Shown in pieces: positions 8,211 to 16,354 of a stretch of DNA of 64,000 nt (its first letter is position 1; every line of letters begins with the position of its first letter). Location of the stretch: contig CAWFNW010000003.1 of NCBI GenBank assembly GCA_963817405.1, positions 601,462 to 665,461 on the forward strand. The letters are read 5' to 3'. The notes under the pieces were generated by a model, which worked only from the letters and a program-made list of their open reading frames with translations, did no database searches and was not told the origin of the DNA. Origin of the DNA: CAWFNW01 sp963817405. GTDB lineage: Bacteria; Actinomycetota; Coriobacteriia; Anaerosomatales; Anaerosomataceae. The translations under genes and the position numbers were made by a program.

Positions 8211-8813
8211 ATGGCAGCACTGAGCCCGCATCTGCTCGACCGGGATGACGCCGTCATCGTCATCGTCGACGTTCAGGAACGGCTCGCGAGCGTGATGCCT
8301 CGTCGGGACGAAACGATCGGCGCCATCGTGCTGCTCGCGCGCGTCGCAGGTGCTTTGGGCGTGCCGGCGATCGCCACTCGGCAGAACCCGAACGGGCTCG
8401 GCGACATCGTTCCCGAGATCGCGGAGGTGGTCGCGACCGACGCGCCCGTCATCGACAAGACCGCATTCTGCTGTTGCGCCGAGCCGTCGTTTCTTGCCGC
8501 GCTCGACGCGACCGGTCGCCGACAGGTCGCGCTCGTCGGGATGGAGGCACACATCTGCGTGGCGCAAACCGCGCTCGCGCTCTTGGAGCGCGGTTACTCG
8601 GTGCACGTCGCACGGGACGCTGTGTGTTCGCGTCGCGATGCTGACAAGGATGGCGCGCTCAGTCGTCTGCAGGCGGCAGGCGCCGAGACCACCAGTGTGG
8701 AGAGTGCGGTGTACGAGCTCGTCGGACGGGCGGGGACCGACGAGTTCCGCACGGTGCTTCGGTTCGTCAAGGAGCGCGACGCTGCCCCTGACGGAGCTGT
8801 CGTCGTGCGGTAG
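8211..8813 (+). CDS. Isochorismatase-family cysteine hydrolase
   Basis: A 200-residue alpha/beta hydrolase of the isochorismatase-like superfamily. The Asp-Lys-Cys triad is visible: Asp20 in IVDVQ, Lys83 in IDKTAF and Cys116 in GMEAHICV. The family includes nicotinamidases, isochorismatases and ureidohydrolases, and the substrate cannot be read here; YcaC-like members of this length are common. Three consecutive cysteines (87-89) after the lysine are unusual. The stop codon is part of the downstream -10 element. Confidence 0.85.
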   Translation: MAALSPHLLDRDDAVIVIVDVQERLASVMPRRDETIGAIVLLARVAGALGVPAIATRQNPNGLGDIVPEIAEVVATDAPVIDKTAFCCCAEPSFLAALDATGRRQVALVGMEAHICVAQTALALLERGYSVHVARDAVCSRRDADKDGALSRLQAAGAETTSVESAVYELVGRAGTDEFRTVLRFVKERDAAPDGAVVVR

Positions 8814-8816
8814 ACT
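8788..8816 (+). promoter_or_regulatory. Probable fhs promoter inside the preceding gene's end
   Basis: CTGACG (8788-8793) and TAGACT (8811-8816), 17 bases apart; the TAG of the -10 box doubles as the stop codon of the hydrolase gene. A transcript would start about 57 bases before the fhs GTG. Confidence 0.4.
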
Positions 8817-8880
8817 GTGTGCTCGCGCCGCGCTTCTGACCGCGACGGGCCGAATCCATGATGCGACGGGAGCGACGCAC

Positions 8881-10581
8881 GTGCTCAGTGACATCGAGAT
8901 CGCCCAACATGCGACCATCCGCCCGATTCGTGACGTCGGCACCGAACTCGGCCTGACCGCCGATGAGATCGAGCCGGTCGGCAGAGTCAAGGCGAAGATC
9001 TCGCTGTCTGCACTCAGCCGCCTTGCCGACCGTCCCGACGGGCGCTATGTCGTCGTGAGCGCGATCACGCCGACGCCGCTCGGTGAGGGCAAGACGCTCA
9101 CGACGGTGGGGCTGGGTCAGGCGTTCAGGCGTCTCGGCACCACCTGCATCACCACTATTCGGCAGCCGTCGCTGGGACCGGTCTTCGGCATCAAGGGCGG
9201 CGCCGCGGGCGGTGGTTATTCGCAGGTCGTGCCCATGGAGGAGTTCAACCTGCACTTCACCGGTGACTCTCACGCCGTAGCCGCGGCGCACAATCTGTGC
9301 GCCGCGTTCATCGACAATCATATCCACCAGGGCAACACGCTCGGCATCGATCCGCACTCGGTGACATGGCGTCGCGTCGTGGACATCTCGGACCGCGCGC
9401 TGCGAGACATCGTGATCGGCCTCGGCGGGCGGGGAAATGGCGTGCCGCGACAGAGCGGCTTCGACATCGTCGCGGCGAGCGAGCTCATGGCCGTCCTCGC
9501 GCTGGCCGAGGGCCTGCACGACCTTCGCGCGCGCATCGGCAGGGTTGTGGTTGCGAGCACGCGCGACGGGCGCCCGGTCACCACCGAGGACCTGAAGGTC
9601 GCGGGTGCGATGACCGTTCTCATGCGCGAGGCGATCAAGCCGAACCTGCTGCAAGACCTTGAGGGCGGGCCGGTCATGGTACACGCCGGGCCGTTCGGCA
9701 ACATCGCGCACGGCAACTCGTCCATTATCGCCGACCGTATCGCCTTGAAGCTCGCGGACTTCGTGGTGACCGAGGCGGGTTTCGGCGCGGACCTCGGCTT
9801 CGAGAAGTTCGCCAACATCAAGTGCCGCGCCTCGGGGCTGCGTCCCGACTGCGCGGTCGTGGTCTGCACGGTGCGCGCGCTCATGATGCACTCGGGCCGC
9901 TACACGATCCGGCCGGGGCACCCGCTCGATCCCGGCCTCATGATCGAGGACCTCGAGGTCCTGACCGAGGGCGCCTGCAATCTCCGCAAGCAGATCGCGA
10001 ACGTGCGGGCCTTCGGGGTACCCGTCGTCGTGGCGGTCAACCGATTCCCGACGGACACAGACGCCGAGCATGAACTCATCCGGGCCATCGCGCTCGACGC
10101 GGGCGCGTGCGCCGCCGTCTCGCACACGATGCACGCGGACGGCGGGGCGGGCGGTGTGGAGCTCGCGCAAGCCATCGATGCCGCGGCGAGCGGCGGCTGC
10201 GAGAACACCTTCTCGCTCACGTATCCGGACGAACTTCCCATTCGCGAGAAGATAGAGGCGATCGCCACCCGCATCTACGGCGCCGACGGCGTGGACTTCT
10301 CGTCCGCGGCGGAGCGCGCCATCCAGGTCTTCGCGGGCATGGGCTTCGAGCGGTTGCCGGTCTGCATGGCCAAGACGCACCTGTCGCTCTCTCACGACCC
10401 CGCACGCACCGGTTGCCCGACCGGGTGGCGGCTTCCGGTACGCGACGTACGGCTCTCGGCGGGTGCGGGATTCTTGTACGCGCTCTGCGGCGACGTCATG
10501 ACGATGCCCGGCCTCCCCAGCCATCCGGCGGGCGAGGGCATCGACATCGATGCCGACGGCAACATCGTGGGGCTCTCATAG
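8881..10581 (+). CDS. fhs: Formate-tetrahydrofolate ligase
   Basis: A 566-residue enzyme, slightly over the usual 555-560. It makes 10-formyltetrahydrofolate from formate, ATP and tetrahydrofolate. The P-loop is TPLGEGKTLTTVG, followed by QPSLGPVFGIKGGAAGGGY and the LHFTGD segment typical of the family. The GTG at 8881 gives the usual start MLSDIEIAQ and has a weak GGGAG upstream; the frame is open further upstream but that region codes the hydrolase in another frame. With folD just downstream it supplies one-carbon units for purines, or the methyl branch of acetogenic metabolism, which this window cannot decide. Confidence 0.96.
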   Translation: MLSDIEIAQHATIRPIRDVGTELGLTADEIEPVGRVKAKISLSALSRLADRPDGRYVVVSAITPTPLGEGKTLTTVGLGQAFRRLGTTCITTIRQPSLGPVFGIKGGAAGGGYSQVVPMEEFNLHFTGDSHAVAAAHNLCAAFIDNHIHQGNTLGIDPHSVTWRRVVDISDRALRDIVIGLGGRGNGVPRQSGFDIVAASELMAVLALAEGLHDLRARIGRVVVASTRDGRPVTTEDLKVAGAMTVLMREAIKPNLLQDLEGGPVMVHAGPFGNIAHGNSSIIADRIALKLADFVVTEAGFGADLGFEKFANIKCRASGLRPDCAVVVCTVRALMMHSGRYTIRPGHPLDPGLMIEDLEVLTEGACNLRKQIANVRAFGVPVVVAVNRFPTDTDAEHELIRAIALDAGACAAVSHTMHADGGAGGVELAQAIDAAASGGCENTFSLTYPDELPIREKIEAIATRIYGADGVDFSSAAERAIQVFAGMGFERLPVCMAKTHLSLSHDPARTGCPTGWRLPVRDVRLSAGAGFLYALCGDVMTMPGLPSHPAGEGIDIDADGNIVGLS

Positions 10582-10649
10582 CACCGGACCCGCTCTCTCG
10601 GCATACCGATGGCGGGCAGTCCGAACCAGCACGACTGGAGGAGTGACGC

Positions 10650-11504
10650 GTGGACACTACTGCGACCATCATCGACGGCACGGCGGTCGCCGCCTCGCTG
10701 GAGGAGAGCACGCGAGCCGCCGTCGCGGAGCTCGCGGAGCACGGCATCACGCCGGGGCTGGCGGTGGTTCTCGTCGGTGACGACCCGGCCTCGCAGTCAT
10801 ACGTGACGATGAAGGAGCGGGACTGCGCGCGCGTGGGCATCCGCTCGTTCGACACACGGCTTCCTGCGTCCACAACGCAGATGCAGCTTGAACGGACGGT
10901 CGACGCCTTCAACCGCGACCCTGCAGTCCACGGCATTCTCGTGCAGCTGCCGTTGCCCGCACATCTCGATACCGAGGCGGTCATCGAGCGCATCTCGCCC
11001 GAGAAGGACGTCGATGGCTTCCACCCCATCAACATCGGCCGGCTCGTGCGCGGGCTGCCCGCCTTCCACGCGTGCACGCCCGAGGGCGTGATGGAACTGC
11101 TGCGCGCGTACGACATCGCCCCCACCGGCAAGCGCGCTGTCGTGGTCGGCCGCTCGGTCCTCGTCGGCAAACCGATGGCACTGCTGCTCATCGAGGCCAA
11201 CGCGACTGTGACGGTCTGCCACTCGCGCACCGTGGATCTGCCTGCGGTCTGTCGTGAGGCGGATATTCTCGTGGCGGCGATCGGACGTCCGCGGATGATC
11301 GACGAGCGGTACGTGAAGCCGGGGGCCGTGGTTATCGACGTCGGCATTAGCCGAGTGGACGACAGGCTTGTGGGCGACGTCGCGTTCGACCGCGTCGCGC
11401 CGCTCGCGAGCGCGATCACGCCGGTGCCGGGCGGTGTTGGGCCCATGACGCGTGCGCTGCTCCTGAAGAACACGGTCGCTGCCGCGCGGGCACGGTTGTC
11501 GTAG
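10650..11504 (+). CDS. folD: Methylenetetrahydrofolate dehydrogenase/cyclohydrolase
   Basis: A 284-residue bifunctional enzyme converting methylene- to methenyl- and then 10-formyl-tetrahydrofolate. Seen: the YVTMKERDCARVGI segment with the catalytic lysine, QLPLPAHLD, PEKDVDGFHPIN, the GRSVLVGKPMALLL nucleotide-binding region and PVPGGVGPMTRA near the end. The GTG start follows GGAGGAG. It lies 68 bases after fhs and works on the same folate pool. Confidence 0.97.
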   Translation: MDTTATIIDGTAVAASLEESTRAAVAELAEHGITPGLAVVLVGDDPASQSYVTMKERDCARVGIRSFDTRLPASTTQMQLERTVDAFNRDPAVHGILVQLPLPAHLDTEAVIERISPEKDVDGFHPINIGRLVRGLPAFHACTPEGVMELLRAYDIAPTGKRAVVVGRSVLVGKPMALLLIEANATVTVCHSRTVDLPAVCREADILVAAIGRPRMIDERYVKPGAVVIDVGISRVDDRLVGDVAFDRVAPLASAITPVPGGVGPMTRALLLKNTVAAARARLS

Positions 11505-11547
11505 AATGTCCCGACGATTCCCCCACGATCCGACGGCAGGTGACTCT

Positions 11548-12405
11548 ATGCGCAGGCTGCAGCTGACACTCGCGCTCTTGGTTGTGTGCGGAGCGCTCCT
11601 GATCCCCAGCGCCGCACTCGCGCGCGTAAGCGAGTACCAGGTCCAGTACAACGTCAGCGGCGAGTCGGGTGTCGGACAGCTGATCGTGAGCGTCGTCCTT
11701 TCGCCGGAGACCACGCTGCCCGCTTCCGTGCAGGTCCCGCTACCGGCTGGTGCGACGGTCATGTGGTCGGGCGAGATCGTCGGCCAGGACCCGGCGGCCG
11801 ACCCGTTCCGCGAAGCGGTCGTGACCGCCACGGATGGGGGGCTCATGGCCACCTTCACGCTGGAGCAGGTGCGTATCGCGCAGGTCGAGGCGAACCTTCC
11901 CGCGCCGACAGTCTCAGGCAACGAGGTCAGCTCGGTCCTGAACTGGGTGAATACGGGCGAGGAGGCTCCCTACACGTTCGGCGTCGTGCTGCCCGCGGGT
12001 GCCGGGAACGTGAAGATCAGCCCGGCAGCAGGAGACAAGCCGGTGACGAACGAGGCGGGCGAGATGCTCTACGCGCTCTCGCCGGTGCGCCTGGCTGTCG
12101 GGCAGGCCTTCGCAATCGACGTGCGCTACAGCACGGGCGGCGGCGGTGGCACGACGTCGACCGTGCTCATCATCGCGGCGGTGGTCTTGGGCATCGCCCT
12201 CGTGACGCTGCTGGTCGTGCTCAGCGTCCAACGCGCGGCAAAGAATTCGGCGGGGGTGGCGGGCGACGCCTCATCTGCATCGTCGTACGCATCTCCCGAG
12301 CCACTTCGGGGACCGAGCGTGGCGCCGCCCCGAACCGCGCCCGAGGGCCAGCCCGGGACGTCCGAGCCCGAGCGTGACGGGGATGCTTTCTTCACCTTCG
12401 ACTAG
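11548..12405 (+). CDS. Predicted secreted, membrane-anchored surface protein
   Basis: A 285-residue protein of unknown family. From the ATG at 11548 it has a signal peptide ending near ALA-RVSEY (residues 1-26), then about 170 residues rich in beta-strand-like Val/Thr/Pro patterns, a short GGGGG linker, one membrane helix (about 203-226, VLIIAAVVLGIALVTLLVVL) and a 55-residue cytoplasmic tail rich in Ser, Pro and Glu ending DAFFTFD. This is a type I topology, possibly with an immunoglobulin-like outer domain. A TAGAAT box at 11503-11508 overlaps the folD stop and could be its promoter. An in-frame ATG at 11506 would place extra charged residues before the signal peptide and is less likely. 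Confidence 0.7.
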   Translation: MRRLQLTLALLVVCGALLIPSAALARVSEYQVQYNVSGESGVGQLIVSVVLSPETTLPASVQVPLPAGATVMWSGEIVGQDPAADPFREAVVTATDGGLMATFTLEQVRIAQVEANLPAPTVSGNEVSSVLNWVNTGEEAPYTFGVVLPAGAGNVKISPAAGDKPVTNEAGEMLYALSPVRLAVGQAFAIDVRYSTGGGGGTTSTVLIIAAVVLGIALVTLLVVLSVQRAAKNSAGVAGDASSASSYASPEPLRGPSVAPPRTAPEGQPGTSEPERDGDAFFTFD

Positions 12406-12431
12406 GCCGCTGGGGGCGTGCCGCGACTCGC

Positions 12432-12629
12432 TTGCGGACTGTCAGGTTGTGGTACTATCTGGCTCGGAATCGGGCGTAAGCCCACGGGATTTGCGGAACG
12501 GTTTGCCCGCGTCATCGGCGTCATCGCGCACTCCGCCTTTGGTCGTGTCGCGTGAAGCGGTCGGATCACCGGTCAAGCGCGCCGCACGAGCAGGGGCCCG
12601 GGGGACTCGGGTCGAAAGGACGGATCTGC
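12432..12629 (+). promoter_or_regulatory. cspA promoter and long 5' leader
   Basis: A TTGCGG (12432-12437) and TACTAT (12453-12458) pair, with a short 15-base spacer, would give a leader of about 165 bases before the cspA ATG. Nothing in it encodes a convincing protein. Long structured leaders that rearrange with temperature are known for cspA-type genes; a small GGGC/GCCC stem-loop is visible near 12473-12484. Confidence 0.4.
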
Positions 12630-12833
12630 ATGGCTGAGGGCACCGTGAAGTGGTTCAATCCGGACAAGGGCTACGGCTTCATCTCTCGCGAAGACGGTGA
12701 CGACCTGTTCGTCCACTTCAGCGAGATCCAGATGGAGGGGTTCAAGACGCTCGACGAGGGCGCGGCTGTCGTCTTCGACGTCACCGAGGGTCAGAACGGC
12801 AAGCCTCAGGCGAGCAACGTCCGCAAGGCCTAA
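12630..12833 (+). CDS. cspA: Cold-shock protein, CspA family
   Basis: A 67-residue single OB-fold protein. RNP1 is KGYGFIS and RNP2 is DLFVHFSEI; the start MAEGTVKWFN is canonical. It binds single-stranded RNA and DNA and melts RNA structure. The ATG at 12630 was chosen over an upstream in-frame start because it gives the family N-terminus and follows AAAGGA. A strong terminator follows, so the gene stands alone. Confidence 0.96.
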   Translation: MAEGTVKWFNPDKGYGFISREDGDDLFVHFSEIQMEGFKTLDEGAAVVFDVTEGQNGKPQASNVRKA

Positions 12834-12859
12834 CGCACGAGACTGAGACAAACGCCGAG

Positions 12860-12884
12860 GGGCGGCCCTGCTCAAGGGCCGCCC
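12860..12884 (+). terminator. Intrinsic terminator after cspA
   Basis: GGGCGGCCC (12860-12868) pairs perfectly with GGGCCGCCC (12876-12884) around a 7-base loop and is followed by TTTCGA. Confidence 0.75.
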
Positions 12885-12948
12885 TTTCGATGTGCAGCAC
12901 ACGCCCCTGACGCCGGCTGTCGCCGAGCGGACCTCCGAAATTGCCGTC

Positions 12949-12978
12949 GTGACCTTCGCGCGGCCGCGGGGGTAGAAT
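12949..12978 (+). promoter_or_regulatory. Leaderless promoter of queH
   Basis: TAGAAT at 12973-12978 ends 7 bases before the queH ATG, with GTGACC (12949-12954) 18 bases upstream. No ribosome-binding site is present between them, so the transcript would start at or next to the start codon. Confidence 0.6.
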
Positions 12979-12985
12979 CACCGCC

Positions 12986-13558
12986 ATGACACGCGTAGCC
13001 CTCCACGCCTGCTGCGGTCCCTGCCTGCTCGAGCCGTACGACGAGCTCGCGTCGCGCGATGACGTGACCGTGGTGTATGCCAACCCGAACATCCACCCGC
13101 TCTCCGAGTACCGGCACCGCCGAGACACACTGCAGGCGTACGCGGACGAAAACGGCATCGAGGTCATCGAGGTTCCCTACGATCCACGCCTCTGGCTCGC
13201 CGCCACGGCCGGGCTTGAGGCCGACCAGCCCGCCCGGTGCGAGGCGTGCTTCCGCCTCAGGCTGGGACTCGTCGCGAATGTCGCAGCCGAGCGGGGGATG
13301 GACGCCATTGCGACCACCCTCACCGTGAGCCCCTATCAGGACGCTGTGGTCCTCGCGGTGGTCTGCGGTGAGGTAGCACGCGCGCATGGGCTCGCATATG
13401 TGGGTCGGGACTGGCGTGACCGCTATCCGGATGCCACGAAGCGTTCCCGCGAGGCCGGCATGTATCGGCAGAACTACTGCGGATGCCTGCTCTCCGAGGT
13501 CGAAGCGGATGCGGCTCGCGCGAAGCGTCGAGCGGAACGTCGCGCCGCGAAAGGCTAG
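12986..13558 (+). CDS. queH: Epoxyqueuosine reductase QueH
   Basis: A 190-residue QueH-type enzyme, which reduces epoxyqueuosine to queuosine in tRNA and replaces the cobalamin-dependent QueG. The conserved cysteines are present: ACCGPC (Cys9, Cys10), RCEACFRLRL (Cys85, Cys88) and NYCGC (Cys165, Cys167); the first and second pairs correspond to the metal site and the redox disulfide of the family. The tail is basic and alanine-rich. queA and tgt, earlier steps of the same pathway, lie just downstream. No Shine-Dalgarno sequence precedes the ATG. Confidence 0.92.
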   Translation: MTRVALHACCGPCLLEPYDELASRDDVTVVYANPNIHPLSEYRHRRDTLQAYADENGIEVIEVPYDPRLWLAATAGLEADQPARCEACFRLRLGLVANVAAERGMDAIATTLTVSPYQDAVVLAVVCGEVARAHGLAYVGRDWRDRYPDATKRSREAGMYRQNYCGCLLSEVEADAARAKRRAERRAAKG

Positions 13559-13677
13559 CGGTCCCCGCCTCGCGCGCGACCACTGGGACTGGCGCGTGGC
13601 TGCTCAACCGTCTCCAGTGCGGAATCCGTGCGCTACACTGTGCCGGTACCGGCCATGGTAGGGGAGAGGGCGCGCTC

Positions 13678-14712
13678 GTGCGGACTGACGACTTCGACTA
13701 CGAGCTTCCGAGCGGGCTCATCGCCCAGCATCCGATCCAGCCGCGAGACGCCTGCCGCCTGCTGGTCCTCGACCGAGCGAGCGGCCAGATCGACCACCGC
13801 ACCTTTCGCGACCTGCCGGAGTACCTGCGGGCCGGCGATGTGCTGGTCGTGAACGAGACGCGGGTCTTACCCGCTCGGCTGCGCGGCGCCAAGGACGAGA
13901 CCGGCGGTGCCGTCGAGGTTCTGCTGCTGCGGCCCCGTTACGAGGACACCTGGGAGTGTCTCGTGCGCCCGGGGCGTCGACTCAGGCCCGGTGCCCGGAT
14001 CGTCTTCGGCGAGGGCCGATTGAACGGTCTCGTCGTCGATGTGCTTCCCGACTCCGGCGGGCGCCTGATCCGCTTCACACCCTCCTCGGGCACGTTCATG
14101 GAGGCGGTCCACGAGCTCGGTGAGATCCCGCTGCCACCGTACGTTACGGAGTCGCTCGACGACCCCGAGCAATATCAGACCGTGTTCGCAACGGACGAGC
14201 ACAGCGTCGCGGCGCCGACCGCCGGGCTGCACTTCACGCAGGAGTTGCTCGACGACATCCAGCGCGCCGGCGTGCATCTCGCGAAGGTGGAACTCGACGT
14301 GGGGCTCGACACCTTCCGCCCGGTGTCCGTGGACGACCCTCTCGAGCACCGCATCCATACCGAGCACTTCCGCGTTCCCGAAGGGACGGCCGACGCGGTG
14401 AACGCCGCGCGGGCACGGGGCGGGCGCGTCGTCGCGGTGGGAACCACAAGTGTTCGCGCGCTCGAGAGCTCGCTTAGCGAGGACTCGGGATCTGTGGAAG
14501 CAGCGGCGGGCCTGACCGACCTGTTCATCCTGCCGGGGTTCTCGTTCGGGGTCGTGGACATGATGATCACGAACTTCCACGTCCCGCGTTCGACGCTGCT
14601 CATGATGGTGAGCGCGTTCGCGGGTCGGGATCTCATCATGCGCGCCTACGACAGCGCACGGCGGGAGAAGTACCGCTTCCTGTCCTTCGGCGATGCGATG
14701 CTGATTCTCTGA
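13678..14712 (+). CDS. queA: S-adenosylmethionine:tRNA ribosyltransferase-isomerase
   Basis: A 344-residue enzyme that adds the epoxycyclopentanediol ring to 7-aminomethyl-7-deazaguanine in tRNA, using the ribosyl group of SAM. Typical segments are FDYELPSGLIAQHP at the start, VVNETRVLPARL, VAAPTAGLHFT and TTSVRALESS. The GTG at 13678 follows GGGGAGAGG by about 8 bases. A TACACT box at 13634-13639 could drive transcription. The product is the substrate of QueH. Confidence 0.97.
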   Translation: MRTDDFDYELPSGLIAQHPIQPRDACRLLVLDRASGQIDHRTFRDLPEYLRAGDVLVVNETRVLPARLRGAKDETGGAVEVLLLRPRYEDTWECLVRPGRRLRPGARIVFGEGRLNGLVVDVLPDSGGRLIRFTPSSGTFMEAVHELGEIPLPPYVTESLDDPEQYQTVFATDEHSVAAPTAGLHFTQELLDDIQRAGVHLAKVELDVGLDTFRPVSVDDPLEHRIHTEHFRVPEGTADAVNAARARGGRVVAVGTTSVRALESSLSEDSGSVEAAAGLTDLFILPGFSFGVVDMMITNFHVPRSTLLMMVSAFAGRDLIMRAYDSARREKYRFLSFGDAMLIL

Positions 14713-14725
14713 GGCTCCTAGCGGG

Positions 14726-15724
14726 TCAGGGGAGCAGCTGCCACCACGTCCAGTTGGGGTTGCCCGCCGCAGGGTCCGCCGGCGCCGTTCCGGGCGCTAC
14801 GGCGAAACCGTCCTCGATCCGCCCGCCAACCGGCACATATACGCCGCCGTCGAGATCGTCGGTACCGAGGTACCGAAACGTCGGCGAGCCGTCTGCCTCG
14901 GTCGGCGGCGCGAAACGCGAAGGGAGCGTCGGCCAGATTCCGTACGCGTCGAGCGTCCCGCCGCTGGTGAGCTGATAGGGCATCCCGCCGAAGGAGCGGA
15001 TGACGGCCTCGAACGACGTGAGTGAGCCGGGGGTCCGCTCGATGAGGATGCGCGTCCGATCGGAACGCACGTACCACGCCGTGAGCGCACCGGCGGGGCC
15101 GCCCGTGTCGAAGCTGCTCGCGACCACGCCGGCGGTCGTGAGGGCCGAAGGAGCGACGCTCGCCGGGCCGGCGAGCCGGAAGACCCGGCCGTCGAGCGCC
15201 ACGTACGAGGGAGCCACGCTCGCCGCAACGTCCGCCGCCGCGCGCTCGTCGCCCGACGCGCCGTTCTCGGGCGTTGTCGTGGCTGCCGAGCCGCTGAGTG
15301 CCGCCTCGGGTGGACGCGCCGCGTCCTCGGCGGTCTTCTCCCTGCCAAGTCGGCTGATGCTGAGGCTGAGCACCGTGACGGAAACGACCACGACTGCGGC
15401 GGCCGCGACGTAGGCAGTCAGGCGGGGGAGCCAGGCGACGCGGCGGCTTACGGCGTCGGGCGCCACCGGGGGCCGTGCCGACGCCTCAGCGCGCTCGGCA
15501 CGGAGCCGGGCGGCCTCGTCGCGCGCGAGGACGACGAGCGATTCCACGAGCTCAGGAGGTGCCGACGGCGATGCTGTCGGCCCGCTCAGGGCGATCACGT
15601 CGCGGAAGCGGGCACAGGCGGGGCAGGTGTCGCAGTGCGTCTGGGCCTCGATCACGCGGACCGCGTCGTCGTACGCGCCATCCGCCGCGGCGGAGAGGAG
15701 CTCCTGGATCTCGGAGCAGTTCAT
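14726..15724 (-). CDS. Anti-sigma factor with zinc-finger (ZAS-like) domain
   Basis: A 332-residue protein. Its N-terminus contains a ZAS-type motif, His30-x3-Cys34-x2-Cys37 (THCDTCPAC), typical of anti-sigma factors that hold ECF sigma factors. A single membrane helix lies at about residues 101-124 (LTAYVAAAAVVVVSVTVLS). The remaining 200 residues should face outside, with an Ala/Glu-rich linker and a Trp-containing C-terminal domain that could sense a signal. The start overlaps the sigma-factor stop by 4 bases, so the two are coupled. I cannot name the signal. Confidence 0.85.
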   Translation of the reverse strand: MNCSEIQELLSAAADGAYDDAVRVIEAQTHCDTCPACARFRDVIALSGPTASPSAPPELVESLVVLARDEAARLRAERAEASARPPVAPDAVSRRVAWLPRLTAYVAAAAVVVVSVTVLSLSISRLGREKTAEDAARPPEAALSGSAATTTPENGASGDERAAADVAASVAPSYVALDGRVFRLAGPASVAPSALTTAGVVASSFDTGGPAGALTAWYVRSDRTRILIERTPGSLTSFEAVIRSFGGMPYQLTSGGTLDAYGIWPTLPSRFAPPTEADGSPTFRYLGTDDLDGGVYVPVGGRIEDGFAVAPGTAPADPAAGNPNWTWWQLLP

Positions 15725-16272
15725 CGAGCACCCTCCTCCGCCGGCTCGAGAATGGCCGTGAGCGCGCGTCGCGCCCTGAACACGCGGGATTTGACCGTGC
15801 CGACCGGCACGCCGAGCGCCCGGGACGCGTCTTGGTAGCTAAGCCCGAACAGCGTGACTGCGCCGAGCGCGTCTCGCTCCTCGGGAGGCAGGGTGCGTAT
15901 GGCCGCTTCCACGGTACGAGAAGTGACGACGTCGTCGGCAAAGTCGCGGACGGACGGCGCATCGAGCGTTACCGGGTCAACCGGCACCGGCCGCCGTTTG
16001 CCGGAGCGCGCCATGTCGAGGCACACGTTGCGCGTGATACGGAAGACCCACGTTGACAGCGCGGAGCGACCGTCGAACGAGCCGAGCGAGCGGAACACCT
16101 TGACGAACACCTCCTGGGTCGCATCCTCTGCGGCGCTCGTGTCACCGAAGAACCGCAGCGCGTGACCGTACACGGCGTCCACGTTCGTCCGGACGATCTT
16201 CTCGAACGCGCGCTCATCGCCGGCCAGTGCGGCGGTGACCACGGTCTGTTCCGAGCGTTCGCTATCCTGCAC
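15721..16272 (-). CDS. ECF-type RNA polymerase sigma factor
   Basis: A 183-residue sigma-70 family factor of the extracytoplasmic-function group. Region 2 spans about residues 25-95 (EDATQEVFVKVFRSLGSFDGRSALSTWVF split over conserved helices) and region 4 about 120-175, with the helix-turn-helix in GLSYQDASRALGVPVGTVKSR. The start is GTG, preceded by AAAGGAA. It is followed by its predicted membrane anti-sigma factor. The pair sits on the opposite strand between queA and tgt. Confidence 0.93.
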   Translation of the reverse strand: MQDSERSEQTVVTAALAGDERAFEKIVRTNVDAVYGHALRFFGDTSAAEDATQEVFVKVFRSLGSFDGRSALSTWVFRITRNVCLDMARSGKRRPVPVDPVTLDAPSVRDFADDVVTSRTVEAAIRTLPPEERDALGAVTLFGLSYQDASRALGVPVGTVKSRVFRARRALTAILEPAEEGAR

Positions 16273-16341
16273 GGTCGTTCCTTTGGACGCGCGGGTGCAT
16301 GTCGGAGTTCTGAGGGCAGTCTACCGCTCCGGGGCACCTGA

Positions 16342-16347
16342 TAGAAT
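16342..16347 (+). promoter_or_regulatory. -10 box of a leaderless tgt promoter
   Basis: TAGAAT at 16342-16347 ends 7 bases before the tgt ATG and no ribosome-binding site intervenes. A -35 box is not obvious. Confidence 0.5.
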
Positions 16348-16354
16348 CTGCCGC

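Noticed and set aside
8767..10524. 585-residue minus-strand frame opposite fhs
   Set aside because: Lies wholly antisense to a clear formate-tetrahydrofolate ligase and has no ribosome-binding site or family pattern.
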